DNA of 64,000 nucleotides from Oceanispirochaeta sp963676905 (GTDB lineage: Bacteria > Spirochaetota > Spirochaetia > DSM-2461): positions 620,001 to 684,000 of the forward strand of contig CAXXVE010000001.1 of the NCBI GenBank assembly GCA_963676905.2, read 5' to 3'. The stretch's first letter is position 1, and every line of letters begins with the position of its first letter. A program made the position numbers and the translations under genes. A model generated the notes under the pieces. That model searched no databases. It was not told where the DNA came from and saw nothing but the letters and a program-made list of their open reading frames with translations. Below, in pieces: positions 44,095-61,492 of this stretch.

Positions 44095-45021
44095 TCAGCT
44101 CTGTAAACTGAAATCTTCACTGTCAACCTTATGAAAGTTGATATGAGTTTTAATTCCTCTCTCCTGAAATGAGATGACAAGGTTGGTTCTGATCTCCGCT
44201 TCCAGTTCCCATGCCGCAGCCGGTGAATCCGCCCAGGACGCGACCCAGCACTTTACACTGTCCTTCTCTGTCTTCATCACCCAGAAAGAAGGGGGCTCAA
44301 CATCATTATAATGTTCGCAGGCCAGAACAGTTGAAAGGGCGATATCCCGTACATCCCCTATAATGGATTCATAGGAGACAAAGAACTCCACGTGAGCCCA
44401 GAGCCATTTATTGTTCAAAGTAAGGTTAACAAAATCGGTATTGATCATGGAACTGTTGGGAATAACATATCGTCTCCAGTTCCATATCTTGATGACTGTA
44501 TGAGTCGGGGAAATATCCTCAATGGTCCCGTAGTTATCGTTGATAATAATTGTATCCCCGATCTTCAGCATCTTGGAAACTGTAATGGCGATACCAGACA
44601 GGAAATTTTCAATAAAAGGCTTGGCAGCCATACCTGTAATAATAGCAGCGGAACCGACAAGTACAGAGAGAAAAGCCTGGGGAAGTTTATCAACAAAAGG
44701 AATGGAAGTCACAAGAAGAACAGAGATAATTGAAACAGTGATGGCCACTCTTTTGAAGATGGAGAATCTCTCCTTAAGGTGTTTCTTTGCTTCCCGCTTA
44801 AAGGTTCTTGAAGACTTTTTAAGAGGGGTCTCTGTTTCTACTGCATTGGTCTCTTTAATCTTCTCAATAAGCTCGGTGCGCTTCCTTAATGAGACCTTTA
44901 TGAAAATCTGAACGACGACAGTCAGTACCGTAATGATTCCGATACTGATTCCAAGGTAGACTAATATATCCTGATTATCCCGCAAAAGTTCCTTCATATA
45001 GTGCACTATAGTAACATTCAT
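44095..45021 (-). CDS. MscS-family mechanosensitive channel
   Basis: A 308-residue small-conductance channel that opens on hypo-osmotic shock. TM1 is at ~18-40, TM2 ~90-112 and TM3 ~115-150; TM3 runs LSVLVGSAAIITGMAAKPFIENFLSGIAITVSK, the Gly/Ala-rich pore helix. The beta domain contains IGDTIIINDNYGTIEDISPTHTVIKIW and RRYVIPNSSMINTDFVNLT, and the mixed domain extends to the C-terminus. A basic-rich cytoplasmic loop lies between TM1 and TM2 (KKSSRTFKREAKKHLKERF). Length is close to E. coli MscS (286). The Shine-Dalgarno is weak, and ATG at codon 9 is an alternative start. Confidence 0.92.
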   Translation of the reverse strand: MNVTIVHYMKELLRDNQDILVYLGISIGIITVLTVVVQIFIKVSLRKRTELIEKIKETNAVETETPLKKSSRTFKREAKKHLKERFSIFKRVAITVSIISVLLVTSIPFVDKLPQAFLSVLVGSAAIITGMAAKPFIENFLSGIAITVSKMLKIGDTIIINDNYGTIEDISPTHTVIKIWNWRRYVIPNSSMINTDFVNLTLNNKWLWAHVEFFVSYESIIGDVRDIALSTVLACEHYNDVEPPSFWVMKTEKDSVKCWVASWADSPAAAWELEAEIRTNLVISFQERGIKTHINFHKVDSEDFSLQS

Positions 45022-45066
45022 TTATCCAACTGATAAATAGCAGCATTCAAGGAATATCCTGATACG

Positions 45067-45200
45067 GGCGTCTCCCTGCGCCTCGGCCCAGGCCTCGTCT
45101 CCGGGCCGGGCCCTGCAGGGGTTCCGTCACTGCCGTGACCAGGTCTGCCCTTCCGGTCCCTGACGCATAGGCAGGCAGCCTTCGCCTGCAGATGAATTAT
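45067..45200 (-). other. GC-rich structured element downstream of the 5S terminator, copy 1
   Basis: About 130 bp of much higher GC content than its surroundings, lying past the 5S terminator. On the minus strand it contains a strong hairpin (GCAGGC / GCCTGC near 45171-45190) followed by GTCAGGGACCGGAAGGGCAG and further complementary GC blocks. The same element follows the other 5S gene, lacking a 13-nt block. The function is unknown; it could be a structured RNA or a dispersed intergenic repeat. Small open frames inside it look spurious. Confidence 0.55.
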
Positions 45201-45207
45201 AACAAAA

Positions 45208-45236
45208 AAAACCCTCAATCTTTCGACTGAGGGTTA
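45208..45236 (-). terminator. Terminator of rRNA operon copy 1
   Basis: On the minus strand, AACCCTCAGTCG then AAAG then ATTGAGGGTT form a hairpin followed by a run of eight Ts, directly after 5S. Confidence 0.92.
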
Positions 45237-45237
45237 A

Positions 45238-45344
45238 CTGGCGACGACCTACTCTCCCACCGTAGCAGTACCATCGGCGCGGTTGAGCTTGACTTCCGTG
45301 TTCGGGATGGGAACGGGTATAACCTCAACGCTAAAATCACCAGA
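45238..45344 (-). rRNA. rrf: 5S ribosomal RNA, copy 1
   Basis: Read on the minus strand it begins CTGGTGATTTTAGCG, has the 5S core CCCATCCCGAACACGGAAGT and CCGATGGTACTG, and ends GTCGTCGCCAG, which pairs with the 5' end (CTGG/CCAG). About 107 nt. It is 65 bp after 23S and followed by the terminator. Confidence 0.93.
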
Positions 45345-45398
45345 TTAGTGATCAGTTCAATGAACTTCACACCTATATATATTCTTAACTAAAGGGAC

Positions 45399-45409
45399 AA
45401 ATAATAATA

Positions 45410-45417
<8 letters not shown>
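45399..45417 (-). other. 3' arm of the 23S processing stem, copy 1
   Basis: The 19 bases here are exactly complementary to 48333-48351. In the transcript they close a helix around the whole 23S RNA, the usual RNase III substrate. Confidence 0.85.
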
Positions 45418-50105
<4,688 letters not shown>

Positions 50106-50251
50106 TAATTTATCGCCCGAAGGCGATAACTTCGTATCAAAACTTTCAAAGGATTACTTAGCGGATGTAATCATCCTGAACCCTTATCCAGAAGAGTCAG
50201 TCCCTTTATCTCTAAAGAAAACTAACGTTCGTACTACCAGTGCTTGACTCT

Positions 50252-50272
50252 CGTCAAATACTTCAATTTCCC
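50252..50272 (-). other. 5' arm of the 16S processing stem, copy 1
   Basis: In the leader transcript GGGAAATTGAAGTATTTGACG pairs with the spacer segment 48462-48482, with two A-C mismatches in this copy. This brackets 16S for RNase III cleavage. A small hairpin TTGAC/GTCAA follows directly. Confidence 0.75.
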
Positions 50273-50328
50273 TTCTCTATAATTCTGTAAAAGAACCGTT
50301 TAGCAACTTCCGTGCCAAACGCTCAGCA

Positions 50329-50357
50329 AATATACTTGATCGACTCTTTTGTGTCAA
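50329..50357 (-). promoter_or_regulatory. rRNA promoter, copy 1
   Basis: On the minus strand TTGACA (50352-50357), 17-bp spacer, TATATT (50329-50334); the start should lie near 50322, giving a ~215-nt 16S leader. The bases upstream of the -35 are rich in A and T tracts, like an UP element. Together with the leader this accounts for the 490-bp gap between 16S and the next gene; nothing else is seen in it. Confidence 0.85.
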
Positions 50358-50594
50358 CCGGGTTTTGAAAGTTTTTTCTGAACGCTTTTCAGTAAGTTCT
50401 TTTAAAACCGTAATTTGCCATACTCTTTCGCTGCGCCGCTTCCGCTGTGCTGCTCAGAGCGTGATGGTGATAATATTGAAAAACCCAAATCATGTAAACC
50501 CGTTTCAGGAAAATTTGTTAAAAAGATTTTCCAGAGCCGCTTTTAACCACTTTAGAGGCAAAACAGAAACAGCCTTTCATCATAAATGATCCTT

Positions 50595-51287
50595 TTACTG
50601 ACTCTCTTCACCTTTCAACAGAGCTATAAACTCTTTATAGAGTTCCTTCTGACCGGGAAGAACAGCAGGCTCAACAGTACCATCATAAAAACTCATCAAC
50701 TGATCTCTGTACTTAAGGTCAATCTCACTGTATATCGAAGGACCATAACCCCACAGATTCTTTTTTAATTCTTCAAAGGTTAGTTCAGGCAGCTCTACTG
50801 TAAACAGTGTAATAGAAGCTCCCAGGACCATATTGGCACCACCGATCTGTGCCTGGCTGAGTCCGGCTGCTCTGTTTTTGAATTCAATAGAGTCGGGATC
50901 AAAAGAACTTAGAAGCTCCCTTGAGGATTTGAGTACTCCCGTAAAAAGATTTGCAACAACGGATGTCAGCTTTACAATCCGCATACTTGGAACATCATCT
51001 GTCAAACCAGGCTCGTTCTGAAGAAATCTATTCAGATTTGTATAGACAGGAAGCATGAATTGAAGCCCCTCTTCAACGGGCACACTCATCATTTCGGCCT
51101 CAAGGACCTCCCACTCCGAATAAACACGATCCAGCAACTCATCACTCACACCCTGAACACGGCCTGCAGCCAGCTCTTCTATTTCTGCCTGAATCTCTTC
51201 TGCCATACCGCTTGCGGTGATATCCGCAAAGAGCGCCTGACCGGCAAAGATACAGATAAATAATATAAATAAACTTCTGATTTTCAT
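50595..51287 (-). CDS. Exported hypothetical protein between the rRNA operons
   Basis: A 230-residue protein with a signal peptide (MKIRSLFILFICIFAGQALF, cleavage near ALFA/DI). The mature part is helical, with EEIQAEIEELAAGRVQGVSD, LPVYTNLNRFLQ, RIVKLTSVVANLFTGVLKSS and AGLSQAQIGGANMVLGASIT, and shows no motif that I recognise. A TTG two codons upstream extends the frame; the ATG at 51287 gives the cleaner signal peptide. There is no Shine-Dalgarno, and a perfect TATAAT at 51302-51307 would put the RNA start only ~8 nt before the ATG. It is the only gene in the unique interval between the duplicated rRNA operons. Confidence 0.75.
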   Translation of the reverse strand: MKIRSLFILFICIFAGQALFADITASGMAEEIQAEIEELAAGRVQGVSDELLDRVYSEWEVLEAEMMSVPVEEGLQFMLPVYTNLNRFLQNEPGLTDDVPSMRIVKLTSVVANLFTGVLKSSRELLSSFDPDSIEFKNRAAGLSQAQIGGANMVLGASITLFTVELPELTFEELKKNLWGYGPSIYSEIDLKYRDQLMSFYDGTVEPAVLPGQKELYKEFIALLKGEESQ

Positions 51288-51301
51288 TGCCAAACACTAC
51301 A

Positions 51302-51307
51302 ATTATA
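51302..51307 (-). promoter_or_regulatory. -10 box of the hypothetical gene between rRNA operons
   Basis: Perfect TATAAT on the minus strand; predicted start ~51295, only about 8 nt before the ATG at 51287. No good -35 is seen. Confidence 0.5.
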
Positions 51308-51371
51308 ACTGTCTGTCGTCCACATACCTGCGAACAATTTTTTTGATCTATGACATGAGAATCAGAGTCTT

Positions 51372-51492
51372 GGCGTCTCCCTGCGCCTCGGTCCAGGCCG
51401 GGCCCTGCAGGGGTTCCGTCACTGCCGTGACCAGGTCTGCCCTTCCGGTCCCTGACGCATAGGCAGGCAGCCTTCGCCTGCAGATGAATTAT
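51372..51492 (-). other. GC-rich structured element downstream of the 5S terminator, copy 2
   Basis: Same element as at 45067-45200 with 13 nt fewer (the GGCCTCGTCTCCG-like block between two GGCC-containing arms). It starts about 75 bp upstream of the start codon of the minus-strand hypothetical gene. Confidence 0.55.
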
Positions 51493-51499
51493 AACAAAA

Positions 51500-51528
51500 A
51501 AAACCCTCAATCTTTCGACTGAGGGTTA
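51500..51528 (-). terminator. Terminator of rRNA operon copy 2
   Basis: Identical to the hairpin and T run at 45208-45236. Confidence 0.92.
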
Positions 51529-51529
51529 A

Positions 51530-51636
51530 CTGGCGACGACCTACTCTCCCACCGTAGCAGTACCATCGGCGCGGTTGAGCTTGACTTCCGTGTTCGGGAT
51601 GGGAACGGGTATAACCTCAACGCTAAAATCACCAGA
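51530..51636 (-). rRNA. rrf: 5S ribosomal RNA, copy 2
   Basis: Appears identical to the 5S at 45238-45344, with the same flanks: 65 bp after 23S and followed by a terminator. Confidence 0.93.
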
Positions 51637-51690
51637 TTAGTGATCAGTTCAATGAACTTCACACCTATATATATTCTTAACTAAAGGGAC

Positions 51691-51701
51691 AAATAATAAT
51701 A

Positions 51702-51709
<8 letters not shown>
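51691..51709 (-). other. 3' arm of the 23S processing stem, copy 2
   Basis: Exactly complementary over 19 bases to 54625-54643, as in copy 1. Confidence 0.85.
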
Positions 51710-56397
<4,688 letters not shown>

Positions 56398-56543
56398 TAA
56401 TTTATCGCCCGAAGGCGATAACTTCGTATCAAAACTTTCAAAGGATTACTTAGCGGATGTAATCATCCTGAACCCTTATCCAGAAGAGTCAGTCCCTTTA
56501 TCTCTAAAGAAAACTAACGTTCGTACTACCAGTGCTTGACTCT

Positions 56544-56564
56544 CGTCAAATACTTCAATTTCCC
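56544..56564 (-). other. 5' arm of the 16S processing stem, copy 2
   Basis: Leader segment that pairs with spacer 54754-54774; only one mismatch here compared with two in copy 1. Confidence 0.75.
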
Positions 56565-56620
56565 TTCTCTATAATTCTGTAAAAGAACCGTTTAGCAACT
56601 TCCGTGCCAAACGCTCAGCA

Positions 56621-56649
56621 AATATACTTGATCGACTCTTTTGTGTCAA
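56621..56649 (-). promoter_or_regulatory. rRNA promoter, copy 2
   Basis: TTGACA (56644-56649), 17 bp, TATATT (56621-56626) on the minus strand, identical to copy 1. Upstream identity ends at 56830, so about 180 bp of upstream region is shared. The remaining ~200 bp up to the next gene is AT-rich and shows nothing definite. Confidence 0.85.
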
Positions 56650-57038
56650 CCGGGTTTTGAAAGTTTTTTCTGAACGCTTTTCAGTAAGTTCTTTTAAAAC
56701 CGTAATTTGCCATGCTCTTTCGCTGCGCCGCTTCCGCTGTGCTGCTCAGAGCGTGATGGTGATAATATTGAAAAACCCAAATCATGTAAACCCGTTTCAG
56801 GAAAATTTGTTAAAAAGATTTTTCAGAGCCTTTTAATGAACATTGATCACCGGATTTTCCCTGAAAACACCTCCTAGACCTGTTGCTCCTGCAGGAATAG
56901 AGAAAGCATTAATATATAGGGGTGTTGGATGCTGATTCTGGTTATAGGAAGTGATATATTAAACTGTCAGTAAAAAGAGTTTTGGTTATACACAAATTAG
57001 ACCGAATCTCTATATATAAAATATGACCTGGAGTTCTT

Positions 57039-57542
57039 ATGAAAAAAGTATTATTACTTATTTCCTTTATTACAGCGGGAGCCGCCGGCGCATTTGCCGC
57101 TCCCCTGATACCATTTACATTCGGCGGAGCCTTCCCAAACTACGACAACGCATACATGACAGTCCGATCAGGAATCTACTTCCCGCTGCAGAACAATATC
57201 GAGCTTGCCTTCAGTGGTGCATTCGGTATACGGACCGAAGAAGCCGGCAACGGAGATATCAATGCCGATTTTTTCATTCCTTTTAACGGAGGGGTAAACT
57301 TCCTCTTCCCTGTTCAGCAGAATCTGACCTTTGTGAGCGGTATAGGCGTCAGCGCCCAGATGGAGTTCTCAGACAGCTTTACCTTTCTTATGGGACCATA
57401 TGTCAGCGGGGCTGTCCGTTACAGAGTCCACAGAAACATGCAGCTTACACTGATGGTACAGCAGGATCTGTTATTCGGTCCTCCAAAGTGGATTAATACA
57501 AATACCCATGTTTCAGGGGGAATCGTAATTAATTTTGACTAG
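57039..57542 (+). CDS. Small exported beta-barrel protein, hypothetical
   Basis: A 167-residue protein with a signal peptide (KKVLLLISFITAGAAGAFA, then APLIP). The mature part has amphipathic strands (MTVRSGIYFPLQNNIELAFS, GGVNFLFPVQQNLTFVSGIG, GAVRYRVHRNMQLTLMVQQD) and ends GGIVINFD, compatible with a small eight-stranded outer-membrane barrel, though the terminal residue is Asp rather than Phe. It does not look homologous to the small barrel at 15.1 kb beyond general composition. GGAG lies 7 nt before the ATG. It stands alone, with a terminator behind it. Function unknown. Confidence 0.72.
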   Translation: MKKVLLLISFITAGAAGAFAAPLIPFTFGGAFPNYDNAYMTVRSGIYFPLQNNIELAFSGAFGIRTEEAGNGDINADFFIPFNGGVNFLFPVQQNLTFVSGIGVSAQMEFSDSFTFLMGPYVSGAVRYRVHRNMQLTLMVQQDLLFGPPKWINTNTHVSGGIVINFD

Positions 57543-57595
57543 ATTTTAAGGGCAGTAGAATAAATGTTGTATATGCTCTCTGCTGCATGCTCTTC

Positions 57596-57622
57596 AAGCC
57601 CGGCTCTGTCCGGGCTTTTTTT
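57596..57622 (+). terminator. Rho-independent terminator after the beta-barrel gene
   Basis: AAGCCCGG / CCGGGCTT stem with a 6-nt loop, followed by a T run. Confidence 0.93.
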
Positions 57623-57766
57623 AGCTTACCCCCGTCCATCCAGACTGTTCCCCGGACCGGGTATGGATGCTAAAACCGCAAATGGCACAAAAAAACCTTC
57701 CAGGTGCATTTTCATGCTGGAAGGTCATTAAGGATAAACGCGGAAATATTGTTCCGGCAGAGACTA

Positions 57767-58309
57767 TTAGAAGTAGCGCTTCAGAAGTCCCTCAAACACG
57801 CATCCATGACGTGCTTCGTCTTTACACATTTCATGTACAGTATCGTGAATTGCATCATAGCCGAGTTCTTTGGCTCTTGTTGCCAGTTCTTTCTTACCTT
57901 CACAGGCACCGTTTTCAGCGGCCGCTCTCATTTCGATATTTTTCTTGGTTGAGTCAGTTACTACTTCTCCCAGAAGTTCAGCAAATTTCGCAGCATGCTC
58001 TGCTTCTTCCCAGGCGATTCTTTTATAGGCTTCAGCTACTTCGGGGTATCCCTCTCTGTCAGCCTGGCGGCTCATAGCCAGATACATACCAACTTCAGTG
58101 CACTCACCCATAAAGTTCTGCTTCAGTCCTTCGAAAACTTCGGGATCAACACCCTGGGCAGTTCCGATAAAGTGCTGATCAGCCCAGGCCATTTTATCGC
58201 TGAGCTGTTCCTTGAACTTTTCGGCGGGTGCATTACACTGGGGGCAGTTGGCCGGTGCAGCCTCGCCCTCATAGACATACCCGCAGACAGAACAGATAAA
58301 TTTTTTCAT
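57767..58309 (-). CDS. Reverse rubrerythrin
   Basis: A 180-residue non-haem iron protein that reduces H2O2 (and O2 in clostridial homologues) in anaerobes. The order of domains is reversed compared with classical rubrerythrin: an N-terminal rubredoxin with Cys 6, 9, 22 and 25 (FICSVCGYVYEG, CPQCNAP), then a four-helix ferritin-like di-iron domain (NFMGECTEVGMYLAMSRQAD, AWEEAEHAAKFAEL, ENGACEGKKELA, HEMCKDEARHG) with the paired ExxH ligands. AAGGAG lies before the ATG. A Fur/PerR-like box overlaps the upstream region, consistent with peroxide or iron control. It is the strongest hint here that the organism is anaerobic. Confidence 0.95.
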   Translation of the reverse strand: MKKFICSVCGYVYEGEAAPANCPQCNAPAEKFKEQLSDKMAWADQHFIGTAQGVDPEVFEGLKQNFMGECTEVGMYLAMSRQADREGYPEVAEAYKRIAWEEAEHAAKFAELLGEVVTDSTKKNIEMRAAAENGACEGKKELATRAKELGYDAIHDTVHEMCKDEARHGCVFEGLLKRYF

Positions 58310-58323
58310 AACATAAACTCCTT

Positions 58324-58342
58324 GATAATAATAATCATTACT
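58324..58342. promoter_or_regulatory. Fur/PerR-like operator upstream of reverse rubrerythrin
   Basis: GATAATAATAATCATTACT matches the E. coli Fur consensus GATAATGATAATCATTATC at 16 of 19 positions and is also close to the PerR box. It ends 1-2 bp from the ribosome site of the rubrerythrin gene, so a bound repressor would block its promoter. Confidence 0.65.
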
Positions 58343-58360
58343 AATAGTGGGTTAAAAATT

Positions 58361-58392
58361 AACCTGTATTACAGTTTTATGCAATACAGGTT
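58361..58392. terminator. Terminator after the RND exporter gene
   Basis: AACCTGTATT (58361-58370) and AATACAGGTT (58383-58392) form a perfect 10-bp stem with a 12-nt loop, followed on the minus strand by AATTTTTAA. It separates the exporter run from rubrerythrin. Confidence 0.72.
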
Positions 58393-58402
58393 TTTAAATT
58401 TA

Positions 58403-60712
58403 TTAATCAACGGACTTCTTCTTCCTGAAACTTCCGAAGGGCCTGCTTTTAGAGACAAGAATCGGCGTGATGAAAATATCAGCAAGAAATGCGGCAAGCA
58501 TCCCCGAGAAAGTCAGAATACCCATATTGATCAGACTGTTGATCCTGGATGCCGTAAACACAAGGAAGGTTATACAAAGTATAAAAGTGGTCTGACTGAT
58601 GGCTGTTCCCACAACCCTGAAACTGTGATTGATACCGGACCGGTAGTCCCGCTTTTCAATAACACCCTTCTTCATATAGGAAATAAAATGAATTGTATCA
58701 TCAACAGCCAATCCCATAATTAAGGGGGCAACGGTCATTGTAACAAACTCAAGAGGTATCCTGAAGTAACCCATAATGCCTCCGCATACAAGTATGGGGA
58801 AGAGGTTGGGGATCATAGCAATCATTCCCATTCTGAAACTCTTGAAAACAATAACCATAAGAACCGTAATAATGAGAAGCCCCATAAAGATGGACTTCAC
58901 AAGCCCCCTGGTCACATACTGGTTCATAAGAGCCATCTGATAGGTGGAACCGCTCAGAAAGTAAGTCCCTTCGGGGAAGTTCTCTTTTACGATGGAATCT
59001 ATTCTGTCCAGATTCTCTTCAATAACGGCAGAGGAAAAGCCGTTGAGCTCTACCATTATTCTTGTGGAAGCATAATCATCGGTGACCCACTCTCTCAGCA
59101 GCTCAGGTGAAAGACGTTCAAAGAAATTGAACAAGCCCCTGAGCTGGGGATCCGTTTCGGGAATACTGTAGGTTCCCCGGTTCCTGTGGAAAATTCTATT
59201 GAACTCTTTAATCGTCCCAGTCAGAGAACTGCTGCGGACGACAAGAGGGAGGGCTTCAACTTCCCGCTGTACAGCTTCGATCCGGTCCAGAGACTCCCTG
59301 GTCTTGAAAGCATCTTCATCCATTAGTACTGTCAGATCAAGATACTCGGTAGTGCCGATGGCAGAGTCTGATATTCTCTTCTGATCCTGCATGTGAGGGA
59401 GTCTGAGGCCCATCATTTTCTCGGCATCAAAATCAACTCTGACCAGGGTCAGGCCGTAAAGGGAAACCAGAGTAGCCAGAACAAAAAGGACCAGAATGGT
59501 CTTCTGATAACGGTTCACCATATATGAGATTCTTTTCAGAAAAGGTTCAAAATTCAGACTGATGACCCTGGGTCCGCGATCATATTTCCGCCCCATGGAC
59601 ATGATGGCGGGAAACATGGTCATGCTCAGCAGGTACACAAGCAGAAGACATACGGCCGATGTGTATCCCACCCATCTGATGGGCTCAATATCAACAAAAA
59701 GAAAGGTCAGCATTGCGGCAGTTGTTGTCATTACAGTAAAGAGGATGGGTCGCCATGTCTGTACAACTGCCTTGAAAACCGACTCATGCCTTGTCAGGCC
59801 GGAGCGGAAGTAGAGGCTGAAAAAGTGGCTTATATGGACGCTGTAACCGATACACAGCCCCATGGTCAGGAGGATGGGCACCGACATAAATGCATTATCA
59901 AGTTCTTTCCCTATCCATCCATAATAGGAGAACACAGAAGCAACTGAAAAAAAGATGACCATCAGAGTACCGATAATGGCCTGAATATTCCGAAGAATCA
60001 CCGCAGTCATCAAAGCTGAAACAATGGCTCCGAGAATAAGGATTTTCATAAAATCCTGAAGCATTTCTTTCTCTTTACGATGGGCATAGACGGGAACACC
60101 CGTTGCTGTAAGCCTGATCCCTTCACCGGTTTCAAAGGATTGCACAGTTTCATAGGCAATCTGACCGGCAGTAAGCCTGGGAGTGACCTTCGAAGACCAC
60201 TCATCGGCATCGGGATAGGCACCGAGATTGAGAATAATCCAGGCCTGTTTCATATCATCTGAAAAGAGAGCCCCTCTGAAGCTCTCTATCCCGCTGAAGG
60301 AGTCACGAATCTCTTCAATCTCATCATCAGAGCTTTGGAGCTTTCCATTATCAAAACGGAAGCTCAAGCCGCCGGCCAGAACGGGATTTACCGAAGAGAG
60401 GGAAACAAGGCTTTCAGCAAAAGGGACTTCATCCATTAGCCGTTCGCCCAGATTATGGACAGCTTCAAGAGAGTCTCTGGAAAAGACATCATCGCTCTCG
60501 ACAAGAACGGCAATAAACTCATGCTTGTCGAAAAGCTCCTGAAATCTGTCCTGGGAAGTCAGAACGGGGTCATTATCAACAAAGTAATCGGAAAGATCGG
60601 TTGTAAAACTGATTCTGCTCAATCCCGGTATACAGGCAGCCAGAAGGACTGCGGAAAAGAGCAGAATGATAATAGGGTATTTCTGGAGAGGCTTTAAATA
60701 ATTCAGAAACAT
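58403..60712 (-). CDS. RND/MMPL-family exporter (HAE3-like)
   Basis: A 769-residue inner-membrane protein of the RND superfamily with the 1+5+1+5 TM arrangement: TM1 at ~12-32, a periplasmic loop to ~205, five TMs (~210-375), TM at ~405-425, a second loop, then five more TMs (~620-755). Motifs include GLCIGYSVHISHFFSLYFR, PLIMGLAVDDTIHFISYM (the Asp-rich TM that carries protons) and ILTFSGMLAAFLADIFITPI. It is about 250 residues shorter than drug pumps of the AcrB type, which fits HAE3/MMPL lipid exporters. It follows the PlsC-like gene by 10 bp in a lipid-related run, so glycolipid or fatty-acid transport is plausible. There is no strong ribosome site. Confidence 0.9.
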   Translation of the reverse strand: MFLNYLKPLQKYPIIILLFSAVLLAACIPGLSRISFTTDLSDYFVDNDPVLTSQDRFQELFDKHEFIAVLVESDDVFSRDSLEAVHNLGERLMDEVPFAESLVSLSSVNPVLAGGLSFRFDNGKLQSSDDEIEEIRDSFSGIESFRGALFSDDMKQAWIILNLGAYPDADEWSSKVTPRLTAGQIAYETVQSFETGEGIRLTATGVPVYAHRKEKEMLQDFMKILILGAIVSALMTAVILRNIQAIIGTLMVIFFSVASVFSYYGWIGKELDNAFMSVPILLTMGLCIGYSVHISHFFSLYFRSGLTRHESVFKAVVQTWRPILFTVMTTTAAMLTFLFVDIEPIRWVGYTSAVCLLLVYLLSMTMFPAIMSMGRKYDRGPRVISLNFEPFLKRISYMVNRYQKTILVLFVLATLVSLYGLTLVRVDFDAEKMMGLRLPHMQDQKRISDSAIGTTEYLDLTVLMDEDAFKTRESLDRIEAVQREVEALPLVVRSSSLTGTIKEFNRIFHRNRGTYSIPETDPQLRGLFNFFERLSPELLREWVTDDYASTRIMVELNGFSSAVIEENLDRIDSIVKENFPEGTYFLSGSTYQMALMNQYVTRGLVKSIFMGLLIITVLMVIVFKSFRMGMIAMIPNLFPILVCGGIMGYFRIPLEFVTMTVAPLIMGLAVDDTIHFISYMKKGVIEKRDYRSGINHSFRVVGTAISQTTFILCITFLVFTASRINSLINMGILTFSGMLAAFLADIFITPILVSKSRPFGSFRKKKSVD

Positions 60713-60722
60713 AGAACCGCTT

Positions 60723-61490
60723 TCAGGACTTGTGGTATTCAGCTATGGTATCTTCCATCCAGCAGGCGACCTTCTCTGCCATATCCCTCAGATCCTGCTT
60801 GGGAAAGTTATGACCTTCCTGCAGGGGGGGCGGATAGAATGCCTCTCCGAAAACACAGGTCATCTTGACCCAGTTGGGGGGAAGCTCTTTTCCGAAAAAG
60901 CGCCTTCTTTTCATAACATATACCATGGGTACAACGGGAGCCTGATGTAGATAAGCCTGATGAAAAGCTCCCAGCTTGAACTTGTGAATTGTCTGACTCA
61001 AATGAACCAGATCACCTTCAGGCAGAAAGTGGACATGATACCCTCTTTTCAGAGCCTCTCCCACAGGCTTTGTGATCATTTTGAATCCCACAGGGTTTGC
61101 GGGAATCGGGAAAGCCTTCAGAACACGCAGCACAAAGCGGACAAAGGGAACCTCGTAATTCCTCTGGACTACAGAGACATAGAGCCTTTTGGGAAAGAGT
61201 ATATAATTGGCAAATACAGTATCAAAATAATGGCAGTGGTTTGATACTGTTATGCAGCCCTGCTTCCTCAGTACCTTGTTTACCTTTCTTTTGCCATGCA
61301 CTCTCAGACCGAAATAGAAGCTGCAGAGCCAGACAAGAAAAAAGGTAATTGCAAAAAGTGGTGCCGTAACAATGGCGAACCATCTTTCAAAATAGATAAA
61401 TTTATAGGGTTTCCGGAAATCAATCTTTTTGACGTTATTGACTTCAATAACCTTCTCTTCCGGAATATCCGGTCGTTCTCTCTCTTCCAT
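60723..61490 (-). CDS. PlsC-like 1-acyl-glycerol-3-phosphate acyltransferase
   Basis: A 255-residue membrane-associated acyltransferase. One TM region is at ~37-62. The catalytic motif NHxxxxD appears as SNHCHYFD (His 85, Asp 90), block II follows as RNYEVPFVRFVLRVLKAFPI, block III is FLPEGDLVHLSQTIHKFKLG in place of the commoner FPEGTRS, and block IV is APVVPMVYVM. The PEGD variant suggests a specialised acceptor rather than the housekeeping PlsC. It starts 2 bp after the stop of the glycosyltransferase gene and is 10 bp upstream of the RND exporter gene, so the three form one operon. A role in glycolipid synthesis is inferred. Confidence 0.88.
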   Translation of the reverse strand: MEERERPDIPEEKVIEVNNVKKIDFRKPYKFIYFERWFAIVTAPLFAITFFLVWLCSFYFGLRVHGKRKVNKVLRKQGCITVSNHCHYFDTVFANYILFPKRLYVSVVQRNYEVPFVRFVLRVLKAFPIPANPVGFKMITKPVGEALKRGYHVHFLPEGDLVHLSQTIHKFKLGAFHQAYLHQAPVVPMVYVMKRRRFFGKELPPNWVKMTCVFGEAFYPPPLQEGHNFPKQDLRDMAEKVACWMEDTIAEYHKS

Positions 61491-61492
61491 AA

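Noticed and set aside
45067..45200. GTCAGGGACCGGAAGGGCAG in the GC-rich element resembles the conserved domain of SRP (4.5S) RNA
   Set aside because: The invariant GGAAGGAAGCAGC part is not matched after GGAAGG, and the apical stem does not close properly; not enough for an ffs call.
45018..45218. Minus-strand 66-codon frame over the GC-rich element (and the 122-codon one at 51142-51510)
   Set aside because: The common part is the GC-rich repeat in one reading frame; the two diverge after the 13-nt indel and run into unrelated sequence, so coding is unlikely.
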